This document shows, one piece after another, positions 17,230-29,786 of a DNA stretch of 41,095 nt. Both the position numbers and the translations under genes were made by a program. Under the pieces are notes generated by a model, which was not told where the DNA came from, searched no databases, and was given only the letters and a program-made list of their open reading frames with translations. Every line of letters starts with the position of its first letter. Positions within the stretch are counted from its first letter, which is position 1. The stretch is from positions 1 to 41,095 of the forward strand of contig NZ_JANINM010000232.1 in NCBI RefSeq assembly GCF_024509055.1. Reading direction: 5' to 3'. The stretch is from Mesorhizobium sp. (GTDB taxonomy: Bacteria > Pseudomonadota > Alphaproteobacteria > Rhizobiales > Rhizobiaceae).

Positions 17230-18912
17230 CTACCCTCCCCCGCCGCCGCTTCGCGCGGCCGCCTTTTCAGCAAGGTGCTGCTTGAGCCGGGCGATGTCGG
17301 CGGAAGACCAATCCTGGGCCCCAAGGACGGCGAACCAGGCTTCGACATAATCCTGCGGCGCGTAGACATGGCCGTGGCCGATCGGCGTGGTGGTGGCTAC
17401 CGCCATATCCAGGCCGAGCTGCAGCATCGTCACCACCGGATACCAGCCGAGCTCGGGCGAGACATCGGGGCCGCGCGGCGCTTTCATCCAGTCCGGCTGG
17501 CGGTAAGCGTCGCGGTAGCTGAAGAAGACGATCGGGTCGCTGGCATATTGCAGGTAGACGACGCGCAGCGGCCCCCAGGGCTTGTCCGGCGGGACGGCCG
17601 GCCCGCTCTGGTTCATGAAGCGCACGAGGCGGCTGTCGCGGAAGACCGGCAGCCACTCGGGCGTGGTCGGATCGCGGGCGTCGGTGACCGAGCGCCAGAC
17701 ACGGCTTTCGAAGGGCGGGCCGCTCCACAGCGCGCCGTCGATCGGATCGCCGAGGATCTCGAACAGCCCTGCCGATCGCTCCGAATTCATCGCGCCGAGG
17801 CTGAGGCCATGCAGATAGAGTTTCGGGCGCTTGTCCTTTGGAAGCGTCGTCCAGCGGCCGTAGATCTCCTGGAACAGCGCCCGCGCGGTTTCGGCGCCGT
17901 ATTCGGGCTGCGCCAGCAGCGACAGCGGGCTGCTGAGATAGGAATACTGCACCGCGACGCTCGCCACATCGCCCTGCTGGAGATATTCCAGCGCATCCAT
18001 CGAGGCCGGATCGACCCAGCCGGTGCCGGTCGGCGTGATGACGACCAGCGCCGAGCGATCGAAGCCGCCGACCCGCTCCAGCTCGGCCAGGGCGAGCTTC
18101 GCCCGGGCGCGCGCGTCGGAGGCGGCACCGAGGCCGACATAGACACGGATCGGCTCCCGCGCCGGCCGGCCGGTGAAGGCGCCTATCTCGGCCGCGCCCG
18201 GACCTTCGGCGATGAACTCGCGGCCGGCCCGGCCCAGCTCTTCCCACTTGACCAGCGAGGCCGGGCTGCCGGTCTTGCCGTCGGCGGTCGGCTGGGGACG
18301 TTCGGGCTCGATCAGCTGGTCGAGCTTGCTGTAGGAGGAATCCAGCGCGCGGAACACAGCCGGGACAAGCGTGTTGCTACCTATCGACCACACCAGGAAG
18401 GCGGCGATGGCGAAGCCGGCCACATTGGCGATCCGCCTCGGCACGAAGCCGCGCAACCAGCCGACGGCGAAACGCACCAGAGCGGCGAAAATGCGGGCCG
18501 CGACGAGCAACACGACGAAGGTCGCAAGCGCGATGGCCGAGACCTTCAGCGGATGGGCGCTGTCCACCGGCGGCATGCCCATGACGGCGCGGATGGAGTT
18601 CTGCCACCCGGCCGAGCGCCACAGGAAGGTGATGGCCACGCCAAGGCAAATGACGGCGAGCAGCGCATTGGCGACCGACCTCGCCCCCGCCCGCAATTCG
18701 GGGATCTCGAGATACCGCCAGAGCCAGCGCGCGGCGACGCCCGCCCCGTAGCCGACGGCAAAGCAGCAGCCGGCAAGCACGCCCTGCGTCATATAGGTCC
18801 GCGGGACCAGCGTCGGCGTCAGCGAGGCCGCGAAGAACAGCGTGCCGGCCACAAGGCCGGTGCCGCTGAGCGACAGGGCGTGGCCGAGGGCCATTCGCGA
18901 TAAGGTTGCCAT
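17230..18912 (-). CDS. Membrane-anchored alpha/beta-hydrolase (Abhydrolase_9 type)
   Basis: The 560-residue protein has an N-terminal block of about five or six membrane helices (roughly 8-200) and a C-terminal alpha/beta-hydrolase domain. The nucleophile elbow is LHGLSLGAMNSE (GLSLG), and GHGHVY near the C-terminus may supply the catalytic His. This two-part architecture is the known alpha/beta-hydrolase N-terminus plus Abhydrolase_9 family, whose substrate is not established to my knowledge. The start at 18912 has only a weak ribosome site; an in-frame ATG lies six codons on. It is convergent with the hypothetical gene at 16539-17189. Confidence 0.82.
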   Translation of the reverse strand: MATLSRMALGHALSLSGTGLVAGTLFFAASLTPTLVPRTYMTQGVLAGCCFAVGYGAGVAARWLWRYLEIPELRAGARSVANALLAVICLGVAITFLWRSAGWQNSIRAVMGMPPVDSAHPLKVSAIALATFVVLLVAARIFAALVRFAVGWLRGFVPRRIANVAGFAIAAFLVWSIGSNTLVPAVFRALDSSYSKLDQLIEPERPQPTADGKTGSPASLVKWEELGRAGREFIAEGPGAAEIGAFTGRPAREPIRVYVGLGAASDARARAKLALAELERVGGFDRSALVVITPTGTGWVDPASMDALEYLQQGDVASVAVQYSYLSSPLSLLAQPEYGAETARALFQEIYGRWTTLPKDKRPKLYLHGLSLGAMNSERSAGLFEILGDPIDGALWSGPPFESRVWRSVTDARDPTTPEWLPVFRDSRLVRFMNQSGPAVPPDKPWGPLRVVYLQYASDPIVFFSYRDAYRQPDWMKAPRGPDVSPELGWYPVVTMLQLGLDMAVATTTPIGHGHVYAPQDYVEAWFAVLGAQDWSSADIARLKQHLAEKAAARSGGGGG

Positions 18913-19011
18913 CAGGCATCAATAGGATGCGGCATGGCACCCCGCCAGCGTTTCTTCACGAGCCTTGCCGTCCGCCAAATCCAACGGCACGGAGACGCGA
19001 TCGAGGCGCGT

Positions 19012-19293
19012 TCAATGGGCAGCGCCGTCGGACACTCGCAGCATGTCCCAGGTCAGGCACACGCATCCGTCGAGCTGGGCGGCAAAGGCTTCGGCCTGGC
19101 TATCGTCCAGCCCGTCGTCGATCAGGGCCTCGATGCCTCTGCGCTTCAGCGCGAGCTGCATCTCGCGCGCGTGCCCGGCATCGGTCTCCCGCATGATGGC
19201 CGTGACGTGATAGGCAAGGACAGGCTGGCCAAGACAGGACAAAAGCGCGCTCGGCCCCGCCGTCGCCGCTGTGACCGCTTCTTCGATATTCAT
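19012..19293 (-). CDS. Hypothetical protein, 93 residues
   Basis: The ATG at 19293 has GAGGAG 9-14 bp upstream, which fixes the start. The product is a soluble alpha/beta-looking protein with MRETDAGHAREMQLALKR and a Cys-containing CVCLTWDML segment near the C-terminus. No family was recognised. It stands alone between the hydrolase and the FAD oxidoreductase operon. Confidence 0.55.
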   Translation of the reverse strand: MNIEEAVTAATAGPSALLSCLGQPVLAYHVTAIMRETDAGHAREMQLALKRRGIEALIDDGLDDSQAEAFAAQLDGCVCLTWDMLRVSDGAAH

Positions 19294-19502
19294 TCTGGCG
19301 CTCCTCATCGAACTCGATGCTGGCGCCTCCCCGGCAGGCAACGGCGTTGCGTCGCTTCTTTTATGCGGCCACGGGTCGATCGCTCGCGGCCAGGATCACT
19401 ATCCACCAGTACCGCATTAAAGGCGACCGGATAGTTAATTGATGGTTAACATGCACGGTCGCATCTTAGGCATCGCGGCAGCCCTGCCCTGCCGTACGCC
19501 GG

Positions 19503-20663
19503 TTAGTGGCCGGGGCTGCGAGGGACGTTGCGCTCCGCCGATGGCGACAGCCTCTCCGTGCCGGGCGCGGAAACCGGCCCGCCATGCAGCACCCAGTCCG
19601 CCGCGATCTGTCCGATCACCGGAGCCAGCTGGATGCCGTAGCCGCCGGCGCCGGCTGCGGTGACCAAAGTCGGCTCGGAGGCATCGATCGGTCCGACGAA
19701 TGGGCGGTGGTCCGCCGTCACCGGATAGAGGCCGGCCCAGCCACGGCCGAGACGCGCGCCCGGCAGGTCCGGTACCCGCTCCAGCAGCAGCTCCGCCAGG
19801 TCGACCTTCGATCGTTCCTCGCACTGGTCGTTGTAATTGTCGGGGTCTTCCGGCGCGACCGCCTCCACCTTGTGGATCTCGGCAATCAATTCGCCCGGCT
19901 TCTCGTGGCGGAAATTGAGGCCGGTGCCTTCGCCGTTCACGAGGTCCATCACCATGGGCATCGTGTAGCCAATCGGTTCGTCGAGATGGATGACAACCGC
20001 CTCGTGCCGCTCGGGCCAGATATGCAGGCGCTGGCCGAGCAACTCCGCGACGCGGGGCGCCCAGGCTCCGGCCGCGTTGACCACGACGTCGCAATCCACG
20101 GGATCGCCGTTGGTTTCCAGCATGTAGCCGCCCGGCCGCCGCTTCACGCCGAGCAGCTTGCGATACTGGCGGATGGCGCCGCCCTTCTCGCGCACGATGC
20201 CAGCCACGAAATTGCACATCTCGTGCGGATCGAGGAAACCATTGTCGGGTCCGAACAATCCACCCTCGAGCCCGCGCGGGTCGATGTGGGGAACCAGCCC
20301 CTTGAGTTCGTCCGCACGGTAAAGGCGCGACCTCAGCCCGGCCTCACCCTGGATTTCGACCGACTTCGCGAACAGCTCCATCTGGGCGGAGGTGCGCGCC
20401 AGCCGAAGATAGCCGATGTGGTTGAAGCCAAGCCCCTGGCTCTCCCACTCGCGGAAGCGGCGAAGCGAATGGACCCGCAGCATGATCTCGAACGGGTCGG
20501 TGAATTGCGAGCCGACGACGCCGACCGACCGGCCGCTCGAGCCGGAGGCAATCGACTGGGCCTCCAGCACGGTCACGCTTGCGCCCTGCTCGACGAGGTT
20601 CAGCGCCGTGCAGATACCCAACGTGCCCGCGCCGATCACCACGACATGAGGGGAAGCCGTCAT
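19503..20663 (-). CDS. FAD-dependent oxidoreductase, DAO (glycine/D-amino acid oxidase) family
   Basis: The 386-residue flavoprotein of the DAO superfamily probably oxidises an amine or N-alkylated amino acid. The FAD dinucleotide-binding loop VVVIGAGTLGICTA begins at residue 7, followed by the ELEA-type acid (VTVLEAQS), the second nucleotide motif VVNAAGAWA, and the C-terminal GAGGYGIQLAPVIG. The ATG at 20663 lies 17 bp after the aminotransferase stop, so the two genes form an operon (aminotransferase first, oxidoreductase second). There is no signal peptide. The substrate could be a sarcosine- or glycine-betaine-like compound, but nothing decides this. Confidence 0.86.
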   Translation of the reverse strand: MTASPHVVVIGAGTLGICTALNLVEQGASVTVLEAQSIASGSSGRSVGVVGSQFTDPFEIMLRVHSLRRFREWESQGLGFNHIGYLRLARTSAQMELFAKSVEIQGEAGLRSRLYRADELKGLVPHIDPRGLEGGLFGPDNGFLDPHEMCNFVAGIVREKGGAIRQYRKLLGVKRRPGGYMLETNGDPVDCDVVVNAAGAWAPRVAELLGQRLHIWPERHEAVVIHLDEPIGYTMPMVMDLVNGEGTGLNFRHEKPGELIAEIHKVEAVAPEDPDNYNDQCEERSKVDLAELLLERVPDLPGARLGRGWAGLYPVTADHRPFVGPIDASEPTLVTAAGAGGYGIQLAPVIGQIAADWVLHGGPVSAPGTERLSPSAERNVPRSPGH

Positions 20664-20679
20664 ATGCGATCCGTCGCTT

Positions 20680-21999
20680 TCAATGCAGACCGGCGATTTC
20701 GCCCAGGGTCTCGTCGATGAGGTGAAGGATGTTTCGCGCATCCTCTTCGGTCATCGCCGTCGACAGCGCGAACAAGCCGTAGCTGGCGGACAGCACGCCA
20801 CGGCCGAGCAATCCCTTGTGGAAGGCATCGAGCTTCCTGCTCTCGGCCTTGCCCGGATAGACGGACCTGTAATCCGTGACCGGATGCGACGTGAAATGAA
20901 CCTTGAACAGCGAGCCCGCGCCGAGGCATTGGCCGGCAACGCCATGCTTGTCGAATGAAGCTGCTATTCCCTCGCGCAGCAACGCCCCGAGGCGGTCGAG
21001 ATGGGCGAAGCTTTCCCTGGTCAGCGCCCGCATCGCGGCCAAACCGGCCCGCATCGTCACCGGATTGGCGGTGAAGGTGCCGCCATGCGGAAGAGCGGGC
21101 TTGCCTTGGGTCGGATCGAAGACGGCCATGATGTCGGCCCGGCCGCCGACGGCGCCGACAGGAAAGCCGCCGCCGATGATCTTACCGAGCGCCGTTAGAT
21201 CGGGCACGATGCCCCACAGCCCCTGCGCCCCCGAATACCCAAGGCGAAAGGTGATGACTTCGTCGAAGATGACCAGCGCGCCCGCCGCATGGGCGATCTC
21301 TGCCATGGCGCGAAGGTAATCGGGCCGCGCCGGAATGAGGCCGGCATGGTTGGGCATCGGGTCGATCAGGACGCCCGCTATCGTGTCGCCCTGTGCGGCG
21401 AAGACGGCGCGCAAGGCTTCGATATCGTTGAGGGGCACGGCGATCACGTCGTCCAGCACGCCGCGGGGCGTTCCCCTGGCATAGGGCGTCGACTTCGGCA
21501 GGTCGCCCCAATTGGCGGGGGAACTGTCCAGGCTCACTTCCGCGAAGTCGTAGGAACCATGGTAGGCGCCCTCGATCTTGACGATCTTCGGCCGCTCGGT
21601 GAAGGCGCGCGCGGCCTTGATCGCCATCATCACCCCCTCGGTGCCGGAGTTGGTGAAGCGGATCCGGTCGACGGACGGGATCCGGTCGACCAGGAGTTCG
21701 GCAAACTCGATCTCGCTTAGCGTCGGCGTGCCGAAGGCAGTGCCGAACGGTAGTTGCCCGACCACCGCCGCGGTGACATCCGGATGCGAGTAGCCATGGA
21801 TCATCGAGGTGAAATTGTTGATGCAGTCGTAGTAGACGTTGCCGTCCACGTCCCACACCCGGCACCCCTCGCCCCTGGCGGCATAGATCGGAAAAGGATC
21901 GACGAAGACCGTGGTGCGCGTGTTGCCGCCGGGCATCACCTTCTTCGCGCGCTCGAAGAGGGTCTTTGATCCGGGCATGTCGTCGGGATAATGCAGCAT
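20680..21999 (-). CDS. Class III pyridoxal-phosphate aminotransferase (GSA aminomutase-like)
   Basis: This 439-residue fold-type I PLP enzyme is related to glutamate-1-semialdehyde aminomutase and omega-aminotransferases. Visible marks are NSGTEGVMMAIKAAR for phosphate binding, GAYHGSYD, the IFDEVITFR segment with the PLP-ring Asp, and TALGKIIGGGFPVGA with the Schiff-base Lys. The frame continues open far upstream on this strand, but that part is antisense to the amidohydrolase gene. The ATG at 21999, where family similarity starts, is the real start. The partner FAD oxidoreductase suggests amine catabolism rather than tetrapyrrole synthesis. Confidence 0.88.
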   Translation of the reverse strand: MLHYPDDMPGSKTLFERAKKVMPGGNTRTTVFVDPFPIYAARGEGCRVWDVDGNVYYDCINNFTSMIHGYSHPDVTAAVVGQLPFGTAFGTPTLSEIEFAELLVDRIPSVDRIRFTNSGTEGVMMAIKAARAFTERPKIVKIEGAYHGSYDFAEVSLDSSPANWGDLPKSTPYARGTPRGVLDDVIAVPLNDIEALRAVFAAQGDTIAGVLIDPMPNHAGLIPARPDYLRAMAEIAHAAGALVIFDEVITFRLGYSGAQGLWGIVPDLTALGKIIGGGFPVGAVGGRADIMAVFDPTQGKPALPHGGTFTANPVTMRAGLAAMRALTRESFAHLDRLGALLREGIAASFDKHGVAGQCLGAGSLFKVHFTSHPVTDYRSVYPGKAESRKLDAFHKGLLGRGVLSASYGLFALSTAMTEEDARNILHLIDETLGEIAGLH

Positions 22000-22218
22000 G
22001 GCTCTCACGGCGAATTCGAGTTGTGAGCGGCGGCGCTGCCGCCCCTTCCAATGCAAGGATGCTATGGTCCGACTCGGTGTGCCCGCAATCGGCCACGCGG
22101 GCCGTGTGAGGCGACCACGATCATCCGCCGATGGCCTATCGGAATTGATCCGCATGGCACGGCGCGAGAAAAACCCTATCGTGTTTGTGTGACCGGCAAG
22201 GAAGCGGAGCCCAACACC

Positions 22219-23367
22219 ATGACCCTCACCAATCGCGACATCGTCGAGCTGACCGAATGGCGCCGCAAGCTGCACCGGCAGCCGGAGATCTCCAACGAAG
22301 AGGAGAAGACGGCCCGCGAGGTGGTGAGCTTCCTCGCCGATACAGGGCCCGACAAGGTGCTGACGGGCCTGGGCGGCCATGGCGTGGCGGCGGTCTATGA
22401 CAGCGGACAGGCGGGGCCGACGGTGTTGTTCCGCTCGGAGCTCGACGCGCTGCCGATCGAAGAGCTTTCCGGCGTCGAGCATTCGTCCCAGGTGCCGGGC
22501 AAATCGCATATGTGCGGCCATGACGGGCATACCGCGATCCTTGCCGCGCTCGGCCGGCAGTTCGGCCGCGAGAGGCCGGCGCGCGGCCGCGTCGTGCTGA
22601 TGTTCCAGCCGGCGGAGGAAACCGGCAATGGCGCGGCCGGCGTCGTTGCCGATCCACGCTTTGCCGAGCTCGCGCCGGATTTTGCCTTCTCGCTGCACAA
22701 CCTGCCGGGCGTGCCGTTCGGCGAGGTGCGGGTGAAGCCGGGCACGGTCAACTGCGCCTCGCGCGGCATGCGCATCGTGCTGGAGGGCAAGACCGCCCAT
22801 TCCTCCATGCCCGAGACCGGCGCCTCGCCGATGCTGGCGGTGAGCGAGCTGATGCCGGCCCTGCCGAAGCTCGGGCGCGGCACCTTCGCCGACGACGATT
22901 TCGGCATGGTCACCGTCACGCATTGCGCGATGGGCGAAGCCGTGTTTGGAATCGCGCCCGGCTATGCCGAGGTGTGGGCGACTCTGCGCACCCGGCGCGA
23001 CGAGCGCATGGCGGAGCTGGTCGCCTCGGCCGAGGCGCTGGCCGCGAAAATCGCCGCCGCGCATGGCCTTGCCGTGCGCCAGGACTATCACGAGATCTTC
23101 GTCGCCAGCGTCAACGCGATCGAAGCGGTCGAGCATCTCGAACGCGCGCTGGACGAGGAAGGCGTGACGCGCAGCGAGGCGGCCCTGCCGATGCGCGCCT
23201 CGGAGGATTTCGGCATCTTCGGCCACAACGCCAGATCGGCGATGTTCTTCCTCGGCGCCGGTGAGCGGCACCCGTCGCTGCACAATCCCGACTACGACTT
23301 TCCGGACGACCTGATCCCGATCGGGTCGAAGATCTTCATGCGCACGGCGCGCAATCTCCTCGGCTGA
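22219..23367 (+). CDS. M20-family amidohydrolase (hippurate hydrolase-like)
   Basis: The 382-residue di-metal peptidase/amidohydrolase of the M20D (HipO/AbgA/ILL) type removes N-acyl groups from amino acids. The metal ligands appear as CGHDGH at 99-104 and the QPAEET segment near 139-144, with a further His in FSLHNLPG and one in the C-terminal SLHNPDYDF. ATG 22219 has GGAG 9 bp upstream; the frame is open further upstream without a family match. It is divergent from the aminotransferase operon across about 220 bp and 13 bp upstream of the DNA glycosylase gene. A joint catabolic role with the divergent operon is inference. Confidence 0.88.
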   Translation: MTLTNRDIVELTEWRRKLHRQPEISNEEEKTAREVVSFLADTGPDKVLTGLGGHGVAAVYDSGQAGPTVLFRSELDALPIEELSGVEHSSQVPGKSHMCGHDGHTAILAALGRQFGRERPARGRVVLMFQPAEETGNGAAGVVADPRFAELAPDFAFSLHNLPGVPFGEVRVKPGTVNCASRGMRIVLEGKTAHSSMPETGASPMLAVSELMPALPKLGRGTFADDDFGMVTVTHCAMGEAVFGIAPGYAEVWATLRTRRDERMAELVASAEALAAKIAAAHGLAVRQDYHEIFVASVNAIEAVEHLERALDEEGVTRSEAALPMRASEDFGIFGHNARSAMFFLGAGERHPSLHNPDYDFPDDLIPIGSKIFMRTARNLLG

Positions 23368-23380
23368 CGGCGCCTGCGCC

Positions 23381-23938
23381 GTGTCATCCGAGGCCTTGCG
23401 CGATTTCTTCGCGCGCGACGCGCTTCTAGTGGCGCGCGAACTGATCGGCGCGACGCTCAGCCTGAACGGCGTCGGCGGCATCATTGTGGAGACGGAGGCC
23501 TACCGGCCCGACGACCCGGCCTCGCACGCCTATCGTGGCGAGACGCCGCGCAATGCGCCGATGTATGGCGCGCCGGGCAGCGCCTATGTCTATCGCTCCT
23601 ACGGCCTGCACTGGTGCCTGAACGCGGTGTGCCTGCCGGGCAGCGCGGCGCTGATCCGGGCGATGCAACCGCTGTCCGGCATCGCGCAGATGCAGGCCAA
23701 CCGGGGCACCACGGATGAAAGGCTGCTCTGTTCCGGCCCCGGCAAGCTCTGCCAGGCGCTCGGCATCGACGGTTCGCACAACCGTTTGTCGCTGAGCGAA
23801 CCACCCTTCGCCTTCACGCCATCGACAACCGATGCCGCCGCTGTCGTCAGCGGGCGCCGGATCGGCCTCACCAAGGGCGTGGAGTCGGAGTGGCGGTTCG
23901 GGCTTGCCGGCTCGCGCTATCTCAGCCGGAGATTTTGA
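23381..23938 (+). CDS. mpg: 3-methyladenine DNA glycosylase (AAG/MPG type)
   Basis: This 185-residue base-excision repair enzyme removes 3-alkyladenine, hypoxanthine and related lesions. The family signatures are clear: IIVETEAYRPDDPASH contains the catalytic Glu of the ETEAY motif, TPRNAPMYGAPGSAYVY follows, then the YGLHWCLN intercalation region and GPGKLCQALGI. The length is normal for bacterial AAG. The GTG start lies 13 bp after the amidohydrolase stop with no clear ribosome site, so translation may depend on coupling to the upstream gene. Confidence 0.93.
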   Translation: MSSEALRDFFARDALLVARELIGATLSLNGVGGIIVETEAYRPDDPASHAYRGETPRNAPMYGAPGSAYVYRSYGLHWCLNAVCLPGSAALIRAMQPLSGIAQMQANRGTTDERLLCSGPGKLCQALGIDGSHNRLSLSEPPFAFTPSTTDAAAVVSGRRIGLTKGVESEWRFGLAGSRYLSRRF

Positions 23939-24020
23939 GATCGGCCAGGAACGGCTGCGATGTCCTTGTGGCTGGCAGAGTTATGTGATCTCTCAGCGCT
24001 AAATTAGGAGAGGCCTCAGC

Positions 24021-24380
24021 ATGCGATTCGCAGTGGTTGCCGCTTTGTGCGCAGCAGTGGCCGGATGCGCGGACTCTCCGGTCGACTATGGCGGGTCGCT
24101 TTCGCACAAGGACCCGAAATGGGCATCGGCGGGATGCCAGCAAGCCCGCGCCGCGGCGGCGGACTACGAAGTGCGCGAAAAACAGCACCCCGGCTGGGCC
24201 GCCGGCATGCTGATCGGCCCCTATGGCCTGGGGCTGGCGGCGGCCATCAAGGACCACGAGCAGAAACAGCGCAAGCTGTTCGCCCGCAACGTCCATTTGC
24301 AATGCTCGAGCCTCCCGCTGCCGAAGGCCTTGCAGATCGATCCGGCCTCGCAGGCCCCAAGCCAGACGAAATATCCGTAG
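24021..24380 (+). CDS. Putative lipoprotein, 119 residues
   Basis: The ATG at 24021 follows AGGAG at 24007-24011. A short signal peptide ends in a lipobox (VAGC, Cys at residue 16), so the product should be lipid-anchored at the membrane. The mature part contains a GxGxG-like hydrophobic stretch (LIGPYGLGLAAAI, about 60-72) and a basic segment after it, with two further Cys residues. No family name was recognised. Confidence 0.65.
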   Translation: MRFAVVAALCAAVAGCADSPVDYGGSLSHKDPKWASAGCQQARAAAADYEVREKQHPGWAAGMLIGPYGLGLAAAIKDHEQKQRKLFARNVHLQCSSLPLPKALQIDPASQAPSQTKYP

Positions 24381-24518
24381 ACCGTCGCAAGGGCGGACAC
24401 CGGAACGCATTCGTCCACGGCCCCTGCCCGGCCCCTTTCCTGGCTGCCATCGATGATCCGCCGAAAGCTGGCCATATGGTAGGCTGGACACCGGGCGGCG
24501 ACGGCCAGGGAGGTTCGC

Positions 24519-24899
24519 ATGGAAGACCGGGAGACACGCGCGGCGCTCGACCGTCATTGGGCGGCCTCCGATGCCGGCGATTTCGAAGCGGAGCACGACA
24601 TCTACCGGGAAGACGCTGTGCTCGACTATCCGCAATCGGGCGAGCGCATCCGCGGGCGGCGGAACATCCAGTCGTCCCGCGCCGCGCAGCCGAACGCCAA
24701 GCGTTTCACCGTGCGGCGCATCGTCGGCGCCGGCGACCTGTGGGTCACCGAATATATGCTCGCCTATGACGGGCGGCCTTCCCACACGGTGAGCATCATG
24801 GAGTTCGTCGACGGCAAGGTCGCCCGTGAGACGCAGTATTTCGCCGAGCCGTTCGAACCCGGGCCATCGCGCGCGCAGTGGGTCGAGCGGATGCCCTGA
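24519..24899 (+). CDS. NTF2-like/SnoaL-type protein
   Basis: The 126-residue protein has the fold pattern of the nuclear transport factor 2 superfamily: an N-terminal helix with DRHWAASDAGDFEA, the strand YREDAVLDYPQSGERIRGR, and a final pair IMEFVDGKVARETQYFAEPF. Such proteins are small ligand-binding or enzymatic cones; the exact role is not deducible. AGGGAGG lies 6-12 bp before the ATG. It stands alone upstream of the metH operator. Confidence 0.75.
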   Translation: MEDRETRAALDRHWAASDAGDFEAEHDIYREDAVLDYPQSGERIRGRRNIQSSRAAQPNAKRFTVRRIVGAGDLWVTEYMLAYDGRPSHTVSIMEFVDGKVARETQYFAEPFEPGPSRAQWVERMP

Positions 24900-24947
24900 T
24901 CCGCGCCGCTCATTCCCGAGGCCACGGCACCGTTGCCAAATCGCATG

Positions 24948-24970
24948 TTGACATAAAGATGTCTTTATGT
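24948..24970 (+). promoter_or_regulatory. Operator palindrome overlapping the metH promoter
   Basis: Two 9-bp arms, ACATAAAGA (24951-24959) and TCTTTATGT (24962-24970), form a perfect inverted repeat with a 2-bp centre. A consensus -35 hexamer TTGACA (24948-24953) overlaps the left arm, so a bound protein would block transcription. The site resembles ArsR-family operators known from methionine-cycle genes (SahR type). No regulator gene is in the window; the match is from memory. The -10 element is weak. Confidence 0.65.
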
Positions 24971-25013
24971 GATTGCATTCTCGATGTCGGATTGGGAATG
25001 GAAAGCGTCGTAT

Positions 25014-28796
<3,783 letters not shown>

Positions 28797-28861
28797 CGGC
28801 CGAAGGCCTCGCGGCGCCGGGATGCAGGCCGACCCCTGCCCCGGCTTCAGCCAGCAAAATA

Positions 28862-28888
28862 AAAACGGCGGGACAAGCCCGCCGTTTT
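28862..28888. terminator. Bidirectional rho-independent terminator after metH and the DUF680 gene
   Basis: A perfect 11-bp stem, AAAACGGCGGG and CCCGCCGTTTT, encloses the 5-nt loop ACAAG. The T run on either strand makes it work for both the metH transcript and the convergent DUF680 gene. Confidence 0.9.
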
Positions 28889-28911
28889 GAGGTGTTGGCA
28901 GATCGGTCCGG

Positions 28912-29115
28912 TCAGTGGCCGAACAGGTTGCGGTCGGCGCCCAGGGTAGCGGGGGTCTGGATGTTCGCGTCCGACTTCCCGATCGATGCGGTGTTGGAGG
29001 TGTCGACCGAAGCGGCCGGCCGGTTGGCGCTGGCCGAGCCGTAATTGTCGGAGCCGGCGAAAGCGGTGCCCATGCCGATGAGGATGGCGGCGGCGGTGAA
29101 AGCGATCTTGGTCAT
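28912..29115 (-). CDS. DUF680-family small secreted protein
   Basis: The 67-residue protein has a Sec signal peptide (about 1-20, MTKIAFTAAAILIGMGTAFA) and a short polar mature part starting GSDNYGS, rich in Asn, Ser, Asp and Ala, with TASIGKSD. This is the DUF680 pattern, a family known almost only from Mesorhizobium, with no known function, probably periplasmic. AGGAG precedes the ATG by 8 bp. The promoter side carries a copy of the 22-bp motif also found at azoR and the LysR gene, so expression may be tied to that regulator. Confidence 0.85.
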   Translation of the reverse strand: MTKIAFTAAAILIGMGTAFAGSDNYGSASANRPAASVDTSNTASIGKSDANIQTPATLGADRNLFGH

Positions 29116-29501
29116 TGTAAATACTCCTGTTTCTTCAAGGTTGCTGGGTTTCGGAGGCTGCTCAGTTGCCGTCTCCGTGTTTGCATCTTCAATATGGCTC
29201 GCCTCGAAATATTCAGATAGACGATATTATTCGATACAATCTATCATTGCAGGCGATACTATGAACTCCGGCGCCCGAGCGAGATTCGCGCGTTTGCCGC
29301 TTCGGAAGTAGGTCGCGGGCAGTCGCCGAAGCGTTAAGCAACATCGGACGCAGCGCGCGCCACGGCGGCCTTCACGCCCGAAAGGCATTTGAATTTTCAG
29401 ATGGGTGCTTATCACGTCGCTAGGCGACATCGAGATCGGTGTGCGCGTGCCGTCCAATCGGAGCGACAGCTTGCGGTGCGTGCGCTCGACAAAGACGCCC
29501 G
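29116..29501. other. Intergenic region upstream of the DUF680 gene
   Basis: This 386-bp stretch has no supportable gene. Apart from the LysR-type motif at 29216-29245, no repeat or RNA was recognised. The strand-plus frames here are short, have no ribosome site and do not resemble proteins. Confidence 0.45.
29216..29245 (+). promoter_or_regulatory. Putative LysR-type operator, site 1 (DUF680 promoter)
   Basis: GATAG, 3 bp, then ATATTATTCGATAC and AATCTATC. The 22-bp core (29224-29245) matches the site before the LysR gene at 19 of 22 and the azoR site at 18 of 22. It begins 101 bp upstream of the DUF680 start codon. GATAG and CTATC form the outer dyad. Confidence 0.55.
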
Positions 29502-29786
29502 CTAGGGCCTCGTCTCGTCCCCGCCCGCATATCGCGGCATGTCTGCTACAGCTGCCTCGAATGCTTCTCTTATCTCTGTCTGGCTAAATTGGTGATCCCA
29601 TAGTTCGGTCATCAGATAATTCATGGCAAGGGGTAGCAAGGGCTGGTCAGGCCAGGGGTTACTGTCGTGCAACTCGCGCAAGGCGGCGCCGAAATTTTGG
29701 ATGGCCGCCGTCGCACGCAACTGCCATGCGTCTTTTGGGTCGTTCGGATCCATTGGTGTGGTCATGCCGTATGTTTGACCCGCCAT
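29502..29786 (-). CDS. Hypothetical protein translationally coupled to the patatin gene
   Basis: The 94-residue acidic soluble protein contains DPNDPKDAWQLRATAAIQNFG, a Trp/Pro-rich turn (NPWPDQPLLPL) and a C-terminal helix EIREAFEAAVADM. Its ATG overlaps the patatin stop codon in TGATG, the usual arrangement for re-initiation, which decides this start over the ATG seven codons later. No family was recognised. Coupling suggests it works with, or is made in fixed ratio to, the lipase. Confidence 0.6.
   Translation of the reverse strand: MAGQTYGMTTPMDPNDPKDAWQLRATAAIQNFGAALRELHDSNPWPDQPLLPLAMNYLMTELWDHQFSQTEIREAFEAAVADMPRYAGGDETRP

Noticed and set aside
17275..18903. 542-codon plus-strand open frame opposite the alpha/beta hydrolase
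   Set aside because: Antisense shadow; the minus strand has membrane helices and the GLSLG nucleophile elbow.
22000..23484. Open frame extending the aminotransferase N-terminus by about 495 codons
   Set aside because: It is antisense to the complete M20 amidohydrolase gene and has the low-complexity His/Arg/Ala-rich look of a shadow frame in GC-rich DNA; the enzyme family begins at the ATG at 21999.
24900..25013. Cobalamin or SAM riboswitch in the metH leader
   Set aside because: The leader from the promoter to the ATG is only about 40 bases, too short for either riboswitch, and no conserved box was seen.
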